A stretch of 6,571 nucleotides of DNA from Chlorobiota bacterium (GCA_013153575.1 JAADEE010000162.1:1-6571), one strand, 5' to 3'; counted from the first letter of the stretch, positions 1-6,328 are shown. The notes: generated from the sequence alone by a model not told the origin. Numbers and translations are program-made.

Positions 1-559
1 TTTCTGTAATACCATTTTTTTTGAATACTTGCTTTATTAAACTTTCAAATTGAACAGCTTTTAATCTATCTTCAATTTGAGTTTCTCCTGCAATAATTTT
101 GTTTAAAACTTCTTGAATAAATATTGTTTTTTTACTAATTTTTCCAATAATTCGTTGTTTTAAATCTTCTTGTGTAAATTCATTGAAACCTCCAATTGTA
201 TCTTTTGATGCTGCTTCAATTTGGTAAAGAGAATCTCCTTTTAGATAATATATTTTCTGTTGTTTTCTTGCTGAATCATTTTCTGTTTTTTCAACAAAAT
301 TTTCTTCAAATAAAAACTTACTTCTTGTTAATTCTGCACTATCTTTACTAAAAGGAACAGAAGATTCACTAATTTGAAGTATTGTTTCTCTTTTTTCTGT
401 TAATTTAACAACTTCATATAATGCTTTGTTTACTTTTTCTTCAAATTTTGCTCTTTCAATAATCATTGCTTTATCAATCCATGCAGCTTGTACCATAATC
501 AGTAAGATTACGGTTATAATCATTATTATTGTTAAAAGCCTTATGTATCGTTTTCGCAT
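1..559 (-). CDS. N-terminal sensor part of a membrane protein, probably a histidine kinase (partial)
   Basis: The gene reads leftward from an ATG at 557-559 and stays open for 186 codons to the window edge, so its C-terminal part is missing. The protein starts MRKRYIRLL, followed by one hydrophobic membrane segment at about residues 7-26. After that comes a hydrophilic, lysine- and glutamate-rich region, predicted to lie outside the cytoplasmic membrane. A short basic N-terminus, one TM helix and a periplasmic region of roughly this size, ending near a pattern like EDRLKAVQFESLIKQVFKKNGIT, is the common architecture of Bacteroidota two-component sensor kinases. In those, a second TM helix and the HisKA/HATPase domains follow. 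None of the kinase motifs are visible here, so the assignment is inferred from the N-terminal pattern alone. It lies 62 bp downstream of tgt in the same direction, with a palindrome between them. No TAnnTTTG box was found in the gap, so read-through from tgt is possible. Confidence 0.6.
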   Translation of the reverse strand, partial: MRKRYIRLLTIIMIITVILLIMVQAAWIDKAMIIERAKFEEKVNKALYEVVKLTEKRETILQISESSVPFSKDSAELTRSKFLFEENFVEKTENDSARKQQKIYYLKGDSLYQIEAASKDTIGGFNEFTQEDLKQRIIGKISKKTIFIQEVLNKIIAGETQIEDRLKAVQFESLIKQVFKKNGITE

Positions 560-572
560 TTTTTATATTTTT

Positions 573-605
573 AGATTTGCTAAATCTTAAAGATTTAGCA
601 AATCT
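573..605. repeat. Perfect nested palindrome between tgt and the sensor gene
   Basis: Two 15-bp arms (573-587 and 591-605) are exact reverse complements separated by TAA. Each arm is itself a small palindrome: AGATTT-GCT-AAATCT on the left and AGATTT-AGC-AAATCT on the right. The DNA or RNA can therefore fold as one 15-bp stem with a 3-nt loop, or as two adjacent 6-bp hairpins. On the plus strand the stem is followed by six Ts (609-614), as in an intrinsic terminator. On the minus strand, where the neighbouring genes are read, an A-rich stretch follows instead, so it is not a classical terminator for tgt. It ends 13 bp before the ATG of the downstream gene. Confidence 0.85.
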
Positions 606-621
606 GCATTTTTTCAGTTTA

Positions 622-1752
622 TTACAATCTTGTTGCAAGTTGCTTAACCATTGAAGTTTTCCATGATGCAAATGTTCCATTATTAATTTGCTCTCTTGCT
701 TCTCTTACCAAATCTAAATAAAAAGCTAAGTTATGAATACTTGCAATTTGTGCAGCAAGTCTTTCATTAACTTTCATTAAATGACGAACATATGCTTTTG
801 AGTAAAATGAATCAACATAAGATGTTCCAAACTCATCAAGAGGGGAAAAATCATGTTCCCATTTTTTATTTTTAATGTTTATTCTTCCTTGCCAAGTAAA
901 TAGCATTCCGTTTCTTCCGTTTCTTGTAGGCATAACACAATCAAACATATCTGTTCCAAGAGCAATACCTTCTAAAATATTTTCGGGTGTGCCAACTCCC
1001 ATTAAATAACGTGGTTTATCTTCGGGTAAAATATTATTTACAATTTCCAGCATTTCATACATTTCCTCAGTAGGCTCACCAACTGAAAGTCCGCCAATTG
1101 CATTTCCTTCTCTTTCATGTGAAGCAATAGTTTCAGCAGATTGAATCCTTAAATCTTTATACGTACTTCCTTGTACAATAGGAAAATACGCTTGTTTATA
1201 ACCATACAAACCTTCGGTTTCATCGAATCGTTTTATACCTCTTTCAAGCCAACGGTGAGTTAAGTTCATAGAATCTTTTGCATATTTATAGTCAGAAGGA
1301 AAAGGCGGACATTCATCGAGTGCCATAATAATATCTGCTCCTATTTTTCTTTCTGTATCAACAACATTTTCCGGCGTAAAAAGATGCTTTGAGCCATCAA
1401 CGTGTGAACGAAATGTTACACCTTCTTCCTTAATTTTTCTAATACTTGAAAGTGAAAAAACTTGATAACCGCCACTATCTGTTAAAATTGGTTTATTCCA
1501 ATTCATAAATTTATGCAATCCTCCTGCTTTTTGCAAAGTTTCAGTTCCGGGTCTTAAATATAAATGATATGTATTTCCGAGTATAATTTGTGCTTTAATA
1601 TCTTCATCAAGCTCTCTTTGATGAACACTTTTTACTGAACCAACCGTACCAACAGGCATAAAAATAGGTGTTTCGATAATTCCGTGGTCAGTATAAATTT
1701 TTCCTGTTTTTGCTTTTGTAATTGTATCTTTCTTTAAAATCTCAAACTTCAT
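622..1752 (-). CDS. tgt: Queuine/preQ1 tRNA-guanine transglycosylase
   Basis: This cytoplasmic enzyme exchanges guanine-34 of tRNAs for Asp, Asn, His and Tyr with preQ1, the step that inserts the queuosine precursor. The 376-residue length is normal. Visible motifs are DSGGYQ with the general-base aspartate D92, DECPPF with D146, VQG with Q194, GGLSVGEP (220-227) and FDCVMPTRNGR with the nucleophile D271. The valine at 224 corresponds to the residue that favours preQ1 in bacterial enzymes. The C-terminal zinc region is unusual. The three cysteines of the CxCxxC motif are replaced by G309, S311 and D314, while the histidine ligand position H340 (IHNL) is kept. From memory this is shared by other Bacteroidota Tgt proteins, so it is probably a lineage trait rather than a defect. 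The start at 1750-1752 fits the family N-terminus (MKFEILKKD). It is divergent from the rhomboid gene, with a 46-bp gap. Identification is very secure. Confidence 0.97.
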   Translation of the reverse strand: MKFEILKKDTITKAKTGKIYTDHGIIETPIFMPVGTVGSVKSVHQRELDEDIKAQIILGNTYHLYLRPGTETLQKAGGLHKFMNWNKPILTDSGGYQVFSLSSIRKIKEEGVTFRSHVDGSKHLFTPENVVDTERKIGADIIMALDECPPFPSDYKYAKDSMNLTHRWLERGIKRFDETEGLYGYKQAYFPIVQGSTYKDLRIQSAETIASHEREGNAIGGLSVGEPTEEMYEMLEIVNNILPEDKPRYLMGVGTPENILEGIALGTDMFDCVMPTRNGRNGMLFTWQGRINIKNKKWEHDFSPLDEFGTSYVDSFYSKAYVRHLMKVNERLAAQIASIHNLAFYLDLVREAREQINNGTFASWKTSMVKQLATRL

Positions 1753-1774
1753 TTTCTTATTAGTTATTTAATTA

Positions 1775-1782
1775 TATTTTTG
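1775..1782 (+). promoter_or_regulatory. Candidate -7 box for the rhomboid gene
   Basis: TATTTTTG matches the Bacteroidota TAnnTTTG box exactly and lies 16 bp before the ATG at 1799. No convincing -33 TTTG is present at 19-21 bp upstream. In such AT-rich DNA a chance match is possible, but its position fits a short leader. Confidence 0.55.
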
Positions 1783-1784
1783 CA

Positions 1785-1792
1785 TAAAGGTA
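1785..1792 (-). promoter_or_regulatory. Weak candidate -7 box for tgt
   Basis: Read on the minus strand this is TACCTTTA, seven of eight positions of TAnnTTTG, 32 bp before the tgt ATG. It sits next to the rhomboid box, so the two divergent promoters would overlap. No -33 element was seen. Confidence 0.3.
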
Positions 1793-1798
1793 AAATTA

Positions 1799-2473
1799 AT
1801 GAATAAAAGTGAGAAAAAAAGATTAAAATTCAGCTTAATACCACCAATATTTTTTTTATTGATAATGTGGATAGTTTGGATTTTTGATTCTACTTTTCAT
1901 TTACATCTTTACAAAAATGGAATTTATCCTTTAACAATTAAAGGTTTTTGGGGTATATTTTTTGCTCCGTTTATTCATGGAGATTTTAATCATATTTTTT
2001 CTAACACATTACCATTCTTAACTTTAAGCACAGCTTTATTTTTCTTTTACAAAAAAAATGCTTTTAAAGTTTTACTTTTATTATATTTTTTTTCAGGATT
2101 TTGGGTTTGGCTTGCAGCAAGGTCATCATACCATATTGGTGCAAGTGGAATAATTTATGGGCTTGCATCATTCCTTGTTTTTTCAGGATTAATTCATAAA
2201 AACAGAGCATTAACGGCAATTTCTTTTGCAATTATTTTTCTTTACGGAAGTATGGTTTGGGGTGTATTACCTTTAAAACCTGAAACTTCATGGGAAGGAC
2301 ATTTATTTGGTGCTATTACAGGTTTTATTTTAACACTTGCTTTTGCAAATAAAAAACACATATTAGAAATTGAAGATGAAACAGACTTCAATAACGATAT
2401 TTCAGAATTTTCAGAACCTACAATTAGTGATGAAAATTTTTCTGAAATTAAATATTTCTATGAAGAAGATTAA
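1799..2473 (+). CDS. Rhomboid-family intramembrane serine protease
   Basis: The product is a multi-pass membrane protein of 224 residues with about six hydrophobic segments (roughly 12-30, 48-60, 70-85, 88-107, 112-132, 136-152 and 167-183, some short). The rhomboid active site is complete. The catalytic serine is S116 in GASG (114-117) and the catalytic histidine is H168 in EGHLFG. H60, H65 and N69 reproduce the H-x4-H-x3-N spacing of the oxyanion region in E. coli GlpG (H145, H150, N154). The enzyme should cut transmembrane substrates within the bilayer; its substrate cannot be told from the sequence. After the last helix there is a strongly acidic tail of about 35 residues (190-224) with 13 Asp/Glu. 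The gene has its own candidate promoter and ends 4 bp before the end of the convergent P-loop NTPase gene. Confidence 0.9.
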   Translation: MNKSEKKRLKFSLIPPIFFLLIMWIVWIFDSTFHLHLYKNGIYPLTIKGFWGIFFAPFIHGDFNHIFSNTLPFLTLSTALFFFYKKNAFKVLLLLYFFSGFWVWLAARSSYHIGASGIIYGLASFLVFSGLIHKNRALTAISFAIIFLYGSMVWGVLPLKPETSWEGHLFGAITGFILTLAFANKKHILEIEDETDFNNDISEFSEPTISDENFSEIKYFYEED

Positions 2474-2477
2474 AACT

Positions 2478-3029
2478 TTACTTCAATAACCACATATTGT
2501 TTTTTACACAAATTTCTTCAATATTAAAATCATGATTTTTGCCATCAGTTAAAATAATTTTATTTGCAAATTTTATCACTTCTTTTGCACTTGGCTTCAT
2601 ATCATTAGAATTTGCTTCTTTCACAAAAAGATAAATAGACGGATTAACAGTTTTTCGCAAAGTATTTGACTCACAAATTAATAATGAATTGTTATTAATC
2701 TTATTTTTTAATTCTTCATAAGCATAAGAAATATAATTTGCCTTTGTTTTTATTTTAAAAACTTTTTTTGCTCCTGCTTTAAGCATTCTGTTTGTATCTT
2801 CATTCCCGTTTGCATTTTTCTCTTCAATTAATCTAAATTTCTCATCAGCAGATAATGGATTAGTATCTGTTCCATGAAAAAATGTATCATTAGGGTAAAT
2901 TGTTTTAATTTTAAATGCTACAATATCATAATCGGAGCTAAACTTTTTAATAATTCTTTCTATTAATGAAGTTTTTCCGATATTTCTTTTAGTTCCGCCA
3001 ACAATTAAAAGTTGCTTATCCTCAATCAT
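2478..3029 (-). CDS. P-loop NTPase resembling MobB / dethiobiotin synthetase family
   Basis: The product is a soluble 183-residue protein. Its N-terminus carries a phosphate-binding loop, [11 protein letters not shown] (residues 11-21), after a hydrophobic beta strand (LLIVG). The spacing G12-x5-G18-K19-T20 matches the variant loop of the SIMIBI class (compare GTxxxVGKT in dethiobiotin synthetase) and the GKT of MobB, the GTPase-like helper of molybdenum-cofactor guanylation. Other shared-looking elements are a strand and basic turn at VAFKIKT and a later strand [11 protein letters not shown] (about 116-126), at the place where MobB-type proteins have their second acidic motif. Length is close to MobB (about 175). 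No molybdenum-cofactor or biotin genes are in the window, so the specific function is unknown. Its ATG overlaps the stop of the macrodomain gene (ATGA), so the two are probably translated together. Confidence 0.65.
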   Translation of the reverse strand: MIEDKQLLIVGGTKRNIGKTSLIERIIKKFSSDYDIVAFKIKTIYPNDTFFHGTDTNPLSADEKFRLIEEKNANGNEDTNRMLKAGAKKVFKIKTKANYISYAYEELKNKINNNSLLICESNTLRKTVNPSIYLFVKEANSNDMKPSAKEVIKFANKIILTDGKNHDFNIEEICVKNNMWLLK

Positions 3030-3541
3030 TGTGCTTTTATGTTAAGTTTCTTTTCATAAATATTATAATTCTCATCATCAAATATTGCAAAAATAACTTT
3101 TTCAATCTGCTGATTTTTAGCTATAAATTCCTTTACTGTATTAATTGCAATTTCTGCGGCATCTTCTTTAGGGAAATGATAAACACCTGTACTTATATTT
3201 GGGAAAGCAATTGTTTTAACTCCATTTTCAACTGCAATTTTCAAACTATTTTCATAGGCATTCTTTAATAATTCATTCGCTTTTTTATTCCTTAAAGACC
3301 AAACAGGACCAACCGTATGAATTACAAATTTTGCAGGAAGATTATATGCTTTTGTAATTTTTGCTTCGCCTGTTTTACACCCGTTTAAAGTTTTGCATTC
3401 TTCCAACAATTCTTTACCTGCAGCCCTATGAATTGCACCATCAACTCCTCCTCCACCAAGCAAAGAAGTGTTTGCGGCATTTACAATTGCATCAACTTTT
3501 AATTTGGTAATATCTCCTTTATGTATTGAAATTAGTCCCAT
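3026..3541 (-). CDS. Macrodomain ADP-ribose hydrolase (O-acetyl-ADP-ribose deacetylase type)
   Basis: This 171-residue protein is almost entirely one MacroD/YmdB-type macrodomain. It shows the ordered motifs of the class: GDIT (9-12), VNAAN with N24, the glycine-rich [10 protein letters not shown] loop with D34, the HTVGPVW strand (75-81), and [12 protein letters not shown] (113-124), whose STGVY lines the second phosphate. N24 and D34 correspond to the asparagine and aspartate needed for activity in YmdB and MacroD enzymes. Such proteins remove ADP-ribose from acidic side chains or deacetylate O-acetyl-ADP-ribose in the cytoplasm. The usual glycine in GxYGFP is histidine here (H122), a mild deviation. 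It is the first gene of a two-gene operon, overlapping the P-loop NTPase by four bases, with a candidate promoter 19 bp upstream. The substrate in vivo is unknown. Confidence 0.93.
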   Translation of the reverse strand: MGLISIHKGDITKLKVDAIVNAANTSLLGGGGVDGAIHRAAGKELLEECKTLNGCKTGEAKITKAYNLPAKFVIHTVGPVWSLRNKKANELLKNAYENSLKIAVENGVKTIAFPNISTGVYHFPKEDAAEIAINTVKEFIAKNQQIEKVIFAIFDDENYNIYEKKLNIKAQ

Positions 3542-3560
3542 TTATGTTTTATTATTTTCA

Positions 3561-3568
3561 CAAAAATA
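3561..3568 (-). promoter_or_regulatory. Candidate -7 box for the macrodomain operon
   Basis: TATTTTTG on the minus strand matches TAnnTTTG exactly and lies 19 bp before the ATG at 3539-3541. The nearest TTTG upstream is 28 bp away, longer than the usual 19-21 bp, so the -33 element is unsupported. Confidence 0.5.
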
Positions 3569-3581
3569 TAAGATTTTTTAT

Positions 3582-3589
3582 TAATTTTG
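3582..3589 (+). promoter_or_regulatory. Candidate -7 box for the outer-membrane protein gene
   Basis: TAATTTTG matches TAnnTTTG exactly and lies 19 bp before the ATG at 3609. It is 13 bp from the oppositely oriented box of the macrodomain operon, so the two promoters are back to back. No -33 element is evident. Confidence 0.5.
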
Positions 3590-3608
3590 ATTTTTTCAAA
3601 TTTAAGTT

Positions 3609-4649
3609 ATGAAATATTCTAAGTTTTTATTAATCACATTATTATCTTTACTAATTGTTTCCACAGTTTCGGCACAAAAGAAAAAAAAGAAAATACCTAA
3701 AAACATTGAACTAATTGACAGTAAATTTACATTTACACCAATTTATGTTAATGAGTATTCATATCTTAAAATAAAAAGTAGAGCATATGACGAAGCAATG
3801 GAAATGAAATATAAACCTAACACGGCAGGTTATATTGGAGGAAAAATTCAAATAAAAAATTTTACAGCTGTGTACATCCATTCTTTACCACAACCTGAAG
3901 AATTTGGAAATACAAAAACAATTAATTTGGTTTTTAACCTTCAAAGAAGAAATTTTGGCTTACAGTTTTTTTGGTTACGTTATAGTGGTTTATATATCGA
4001 CACACTTGATAGATATGGTGTTTTTGACGATTTATACCAAAAAGAATTTGATGATGCTTTTATAATAAGACCTGATATAAAATTAAACAACATTGGTTTT
4101 CAAACTAACTTTATTGCAAATAAAAACTTTTCGTTAAATGCTGCCTTTAACCAAACTGAAAGACAAAAACAAACTGCCGGCTCTTTCATGCTTTTAATGG
4201 GTGCAAATTATACTAGTATCTCGAACAATGAAGACGAATCTTTAATATTAGAATCTCAACAACAATATTTCCCTAGAATTTCTGATTTATATTCTTTAAA
4301 ATCTATTTCTTTTAAAGTTGCTCCAGGTATAGGATATAGTTTTATCATTAAAAAATATTTTAATTTATCTGCAACAATACAGGCTGGTCCTAATTTTCAG
4401 TCTAAATGGTATAGAATAAACACATCAGACAGGGCACATTTTAGTCCGTGGCTTTCATTTTACTATGAAGGAAAAGTTGCAATAGGTTATAACGGAAAAT
4501 ATTTTATGACAAATTTAGTATATTCAATAAGCCAAGATGTAATAGGTTTTAGAAAAGATATTAGCGATAGTGAATATGATTGCAGAACAAACTTTAACTT
4601 TTATCGTGAATTTCTTAAACTTAGTGTTGGATTTAGAATTTTAAACTAA
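3609..4649 (+). CDS. DUF4421-like outer-membrane beta-barrel protein
   Basis: This 346-residue exported protein has a clear signal peptide: basic MKYSK, a hydrophobic core at 6-20, and a likely cut after VSA (residue 22), followed at once by five lysines (24-28). The mature part is rich in alternating hydrophobic and aromatic strands. It ends in LKLSVGFRILN, the amphipathic C-terminal strand expected of an outer-membrane barrel. A stretch reading YKPN...GYIGGK...TKTINL...RRNFGLQFFWLRYSGLYI resembles the Bacteroidota DUF4421 family, whose function is unknown to me. This family call rests on pattern memory, not alignment. The gene has its own candidate promoter, and its stop codon lies inside a hairpin shared with the convergent RlpA-like gene. 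No neighbour suggests a substrate or partner. Confidence 0.65.
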   Translation: MKYSKFLLITLLSLLIVSTVSAQKKKKKIPKNIELIDSKFTFTPIYVNEYSYLKIKSRAYDEAMEMKYKPNTAGYIGGKIQIKNFTAVYIHSLPQPEEFGNTKTINLVFNLQRRNFGLQFFWLRYSGLYIDTLDRYGVFDDLYQKEFDDAFIIRPDIKLNNIGFQTNFIANKNFSLNAAFNQTERQKQTAGSFMLLMGANYTSISNNEDESLILESQQQYFPRISDLYSLKSISFKVAPGIGYSFIIKKYFNLSATIQAGPNFQSKWYRINTSDRAHFSPWLSFYYEGKVAIGYNGKYFMTNLVYSISQDVIGFRKDISDSEYDCRTNFNFYREFLKLSVGFRILN

Positions 4650-4665
4650 TTTTGTTTATTCTAAA
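4632..4665. terminator. Possible bidirectional terminator hairpin spanning two convergent stops
   Basis: TTTAGAA (4632-4638) pairs with TTCTAAA (4659-4665) and, after a 3-nt bulge, TAAAC (4642-4646) pairs with GTTTA (4654-4658), leaving a 7-nt loop. The stop codons of the outer-membrane protein gene (4647-4649) and the RlpA-like gene (4656-4658) both fall inside. The stem is AT-rich with only two G-C pairs and lacks a clear T-run, so function is uncertain. Confidence 0.35.
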
Positions 4666-5048
4666 ATAATAATTTTAACAGGTGCATGCCCGGGTTTTAT
4701 TAAATCAATTTGTTGGGCAGCTTTCTTTGATAAATCTATAATTCTGCCTTTTACAAAAGGTCCTCTGTCATTAATCTTAACAATAACACTTTTGCCGTTT
4801 TGTATATTTACAACCTTAACTTTTGTACCAAAAGGAAGTTTTTTATGAGCAGCCGTAAGTTTATTCATATTAAAAATTTCACCACTTGCAGTTAATTTAC
4901 CATTAAAACCCGGTCCGTACCAACTTGCCTCACCTTTTTGGTAAACAACTTCTTTTTTTGAAGTTTCACTTTTCTTTTTTACAGAACAAGATGCAAACAA
5001 ACTTAAAATTAAAATTACTGATAAAACACTTTTAATTTGATTACTCAT
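4656..5048 (-). CDS. rlpA: RlpA-like lipoprotein (double-psi beta-barrel lytic transglycosylase family)
   Basis: This 130-residue protein has a lipoprotein signal (hydrophobic 8-18, then FAS-C with the lipid-bearing cysteine C21) and a short polar linker. A double-psi beta-barrel domain from about residue 37 to the end completes it. The domain shows the RlpA landmarks GEASWYG (39-45), TASGE with E57, LTAAHKKLPFGT with H68, and NDRGPF with D94. These match the conserved Glu/His/Asp positions of RlpA proteins, which in Pseudomonas cleave peptidoglycan strands lacking stem peptides at the septum. The C-terminal SPOR domain of the long E. coli and Pseudomonas proteins is absent. Septal targeting therefore has to come from another partner, or the protein acts elsewhere on the wall. 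Short SPOR-less forms are common. The start is set by the signal peptide. It converges on the outer-membrane protein gene. Confidence 0.9.
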   Translation of the reverse strand: MSNQIKSVLSVILILSLFASCSVKKKSETSKKEVVYQKGEASWYGPGFNGKLTASGEIFNMNKLTAAHKKLPFGTKVKVVNIQNGKSVIVKINDRGPFVKGRIIDLSKKAAQQIDLIKPGHAPVKIIILE

Positions 5049-5075
5049 TTTTAAGATTTAAGGTTAAATATTAAG

Positions 5076-5083
5076 CAAAAATA
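5076..5083 (-). promoter_or_regulatory. Candidate -7 box for the RlpA-like gene
   Basis: TATTTTTG on the minus strand matches TAnnTTTG exactly and lies 27 bp before the ATG at 5046-5048. A TTG at 5099-5101 (minus strand) is only 15 bp upstream of the box, shorter than the usual -33 spacing. Confidence 0.5.
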
Positions 5084-5116
5084 TTAAAAATATTTACTCA
5101 ACTAAGTTTCTTTACA

Positions 5117-5124
5117 TATTTTTG
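5117..5124 (+). promoter_or_regulatory. Candidate -7 box for the DAHP synthase gene
   Basis: TATTTTTG matches TAnnTTTG exactly and lies 12 bp before the ATG at 5137. Transcription would start only a few bases before the start codon, giving a very short A-rich leader. There is no room for an attenuator or riboswitch ahead of the gene. Confidence 0.55.
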
Positions 5125-5136
5125 TAAAAAAAACAA

Positions 5137-6231
5137 ATGCCTCAAAATAATTCAATAGATAATCTTTTCTCGTTAAGAACAAATGGCAATGCTTTAATAA
5201 TTGCAGGACCTTGCAGTGCAGAAACTGAACAACAGGTTTTATCAACAGCACACGAAATTGCAAAATGCGAAAAAGTAAAATTATTTAGGGCAGGAATTTG
5301 GAAACCTCGTACAGCCCCCGGAAACTTTGAAGGAATTGGTAAAAAAGGTTTAGAATGGCTAAAAAAAGTTAAAGAACAAACATCATTATACACAACAACT
5401 GAAGTTGCAACACCAGAACATGTTGAATATTGTTTAAAAAATGAAGGTTCTGTTGATGTATTATGGATAGGTGCAAGAACAACAGCAAATCCTTTTTCGG
5501 TACAAGCATTAGCAGATGTTTTAAAAGGTGTTGATATTCCTGTAATGATAAAAAACCCTTTAAATCCTGATATAAAACTATGGGCAGGTGCAATTGAAAG
5601 ATTAAAAAAAGCAGGTATTAAAAATATTGCAGCAATTCATAGAGGTTTTTCACCTTTTGAAAATACAAGCCTACGAAATATACCAAAATGGGAACTTGCA
5701 ATTGAAATAAAAAGTATTTTTCCTGAAATGCTTGTTATAAACGACCCAAGTCATATTTCAGGCAAAAGAGAATATATTTTTGAAATTTCGCAAAAAGCAC
5801 TAGACTTAAATTTAGATGGTTTAATGATTGAAACTCATATAAATCCTAACAAGGCTTTAAGTGATGCAAAACAACAACTTACACCAAAAGAATTATTAGA
5901 GATTTTACAAAATTTAAAGTTTAGAAAATCATCTTTAAACAATTCGGAATTTATAAATAAACTTGACCAGTATCGCGACCAAATAGATTCTATTGATTAC
6001 CAAATGCTTGAACTTCTTTCTAAAAGAATGAATATTGTTAAAGAAATCGGTAATTACAAAATTAATAATAATGTTACAATTTTTCAGCTTAAAAGGTGGC
6101 TCGATATAACAAAAACACGAAAAGAATTTGGTAATACTATTGGTTTAGATGAACAGTTTATTAAAAAAATGCTACAACTTGTACATAGAGAATCAATTAG
6201 GCAACAAACTGAAATTGCAAATAAAGAATAA
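5137..6231 (+). CDS. Bifunctional DAHP synthase (type I-beta) / chorismate mutase (AroQ)
   Basis: The enzyme joins phosphoenolpyruvate and erythrose-4-phosphate, the first step of the shikimate pathway, and also converts chorismate to prephenate. Residues 1-260 form the DAHP synthase barrel. Its motifs are AGPCSAE with metal ligand C26, KPRTAPGNFEG (56-66), GARTTAN (112-118), DPSHISG with H206, IETH with E232 and ALSDAKQQL with D243. The His-Glu-Asp spacing of 26 and 11 residues equals that of Thermotoga maritima DAHP synthase (H272, E298, D309). The N-terminal ferredoxin-like regulatory domain of that enzyme is missing. Residues about 272-364 are an AroQ chorismate mutase: YRDQID (R280), KRM (R297), K308, LKRW and RQQTE. 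The same C-terminal fusion is known from Prevotella, where the mutase domain passes feedback inhibition by prephenate to the synthase. That control is likely here too. The gene is transcribed alone; no other aro gene is adjacent. Confidence 0.95.
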   Translation: MPQNNSIDNLFSLRTNGNALIIAGPCSAETEQQVLSTAHEIAKCEKVKLFRAGIWKPRTAPGNFEGIGKKGLEWLKKVKEQTSLYTTTEVATPEHVEYCLKNEGSVDVLWIGARTTANPFSVQALADVLKGVDIPVMIKNPLNPDIKLWAGAIERLKKAGIKNIAAIHRGFSPFENTSLRNIPKWELAIEIKSIFPEMLVINDPSHISGKREYIFEISQKALDLNLDGLMIETHINPNKALSDAKQQLTPKELLEILQNLKFRKSSLNNSEFINKLDQYRDQIDSIDYQMLELLSKRMNIVKEIGNYKINNNVTIFQLKRWLDITKTRKEFGNTIGLDEQFIKKMLQLVHRESIRQQTEIANKE

Positions 6232-6245
6232 ACTATCCTAATATC
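6177..6245 (+). repeat. Left arm of a 69-bp perfect inverted repeat
   Basis: This segment covers the last 17 codons of the DAHP synthase/chorismate mutase gene, its stop, and 14 bases beyond. It is identical to the reverse complement of 6503-6571. The first mismatch is at T6246. The repeat is cut by the window end, so its true length may be greater. Confidence 0.97.
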
Positions 6246-6250
6246 TACAA

Positions 6251-6328
6251 GTCACCGTATCACTACCTTTATTAATAGGTATTTGCAACATTATCTTTTC
6301 ACTTTAAATAAAATAGTGATACGATGAC
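6251..6328 (+). repeat. Long-range imperfect hairpin downstream of the aro gene
   Basis: Positions 6251-6265 (GTCACCGTATCACTA) pair with 6314-6328 (TAGTGATACGATGAC) over 15 positions with one mismatch, which is an A·C on one strand and a G·U wobble on the other. The 48-nt loop contains a small hairpin (TACCT/AGGTA, about 6264-6279). TCACT at 6299-6303 can also compete for AGTGA at 6315-6319. The stem is richer in G and C than its surroundings. No T-run follows, so it is not a standard terminator. A small RNA, a processing structure or a remnant of a small palindromic element are all possible. Confidence 0.6.

Noticed and set aside
474..680. Open frame of 68 codons on the minus strand across the palindrome
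   Set aside because: It overlaps the end of tgt and the start of the sensor gene in another frame, runs through the palindrome, and has a low-complexity asparagine/lysine composition typical of a shadow frame.
2461..2485. Terminator hairpin between the rhomboid and P-loop NTPase genes
   Set aside because: Only a 5-bp stem (TGAAG/CTTCA) with a 15-nt loop and no T-run; too weak to call.
3029..3268. Plus-strand frame of 79 codons inside the macrodomain gene
   Set aside because: It is antisense to a clear macrodomain; its isoleucine- and phenylalanine-rich product is the expected complement of AT-rich coding DNA.
3572..3596. Direct repeat GATTTTTT x2 between divergent promoters
   Set aside because: Eight bases of near-homopolymer in AT-rich DNA recur easily by chance.
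5142..5593. Two minus-strand frames inside the DAHP synthase gene
   Set aside because: They lie antisense to a conserved enzyme with complete motifs and show no family features of their own.
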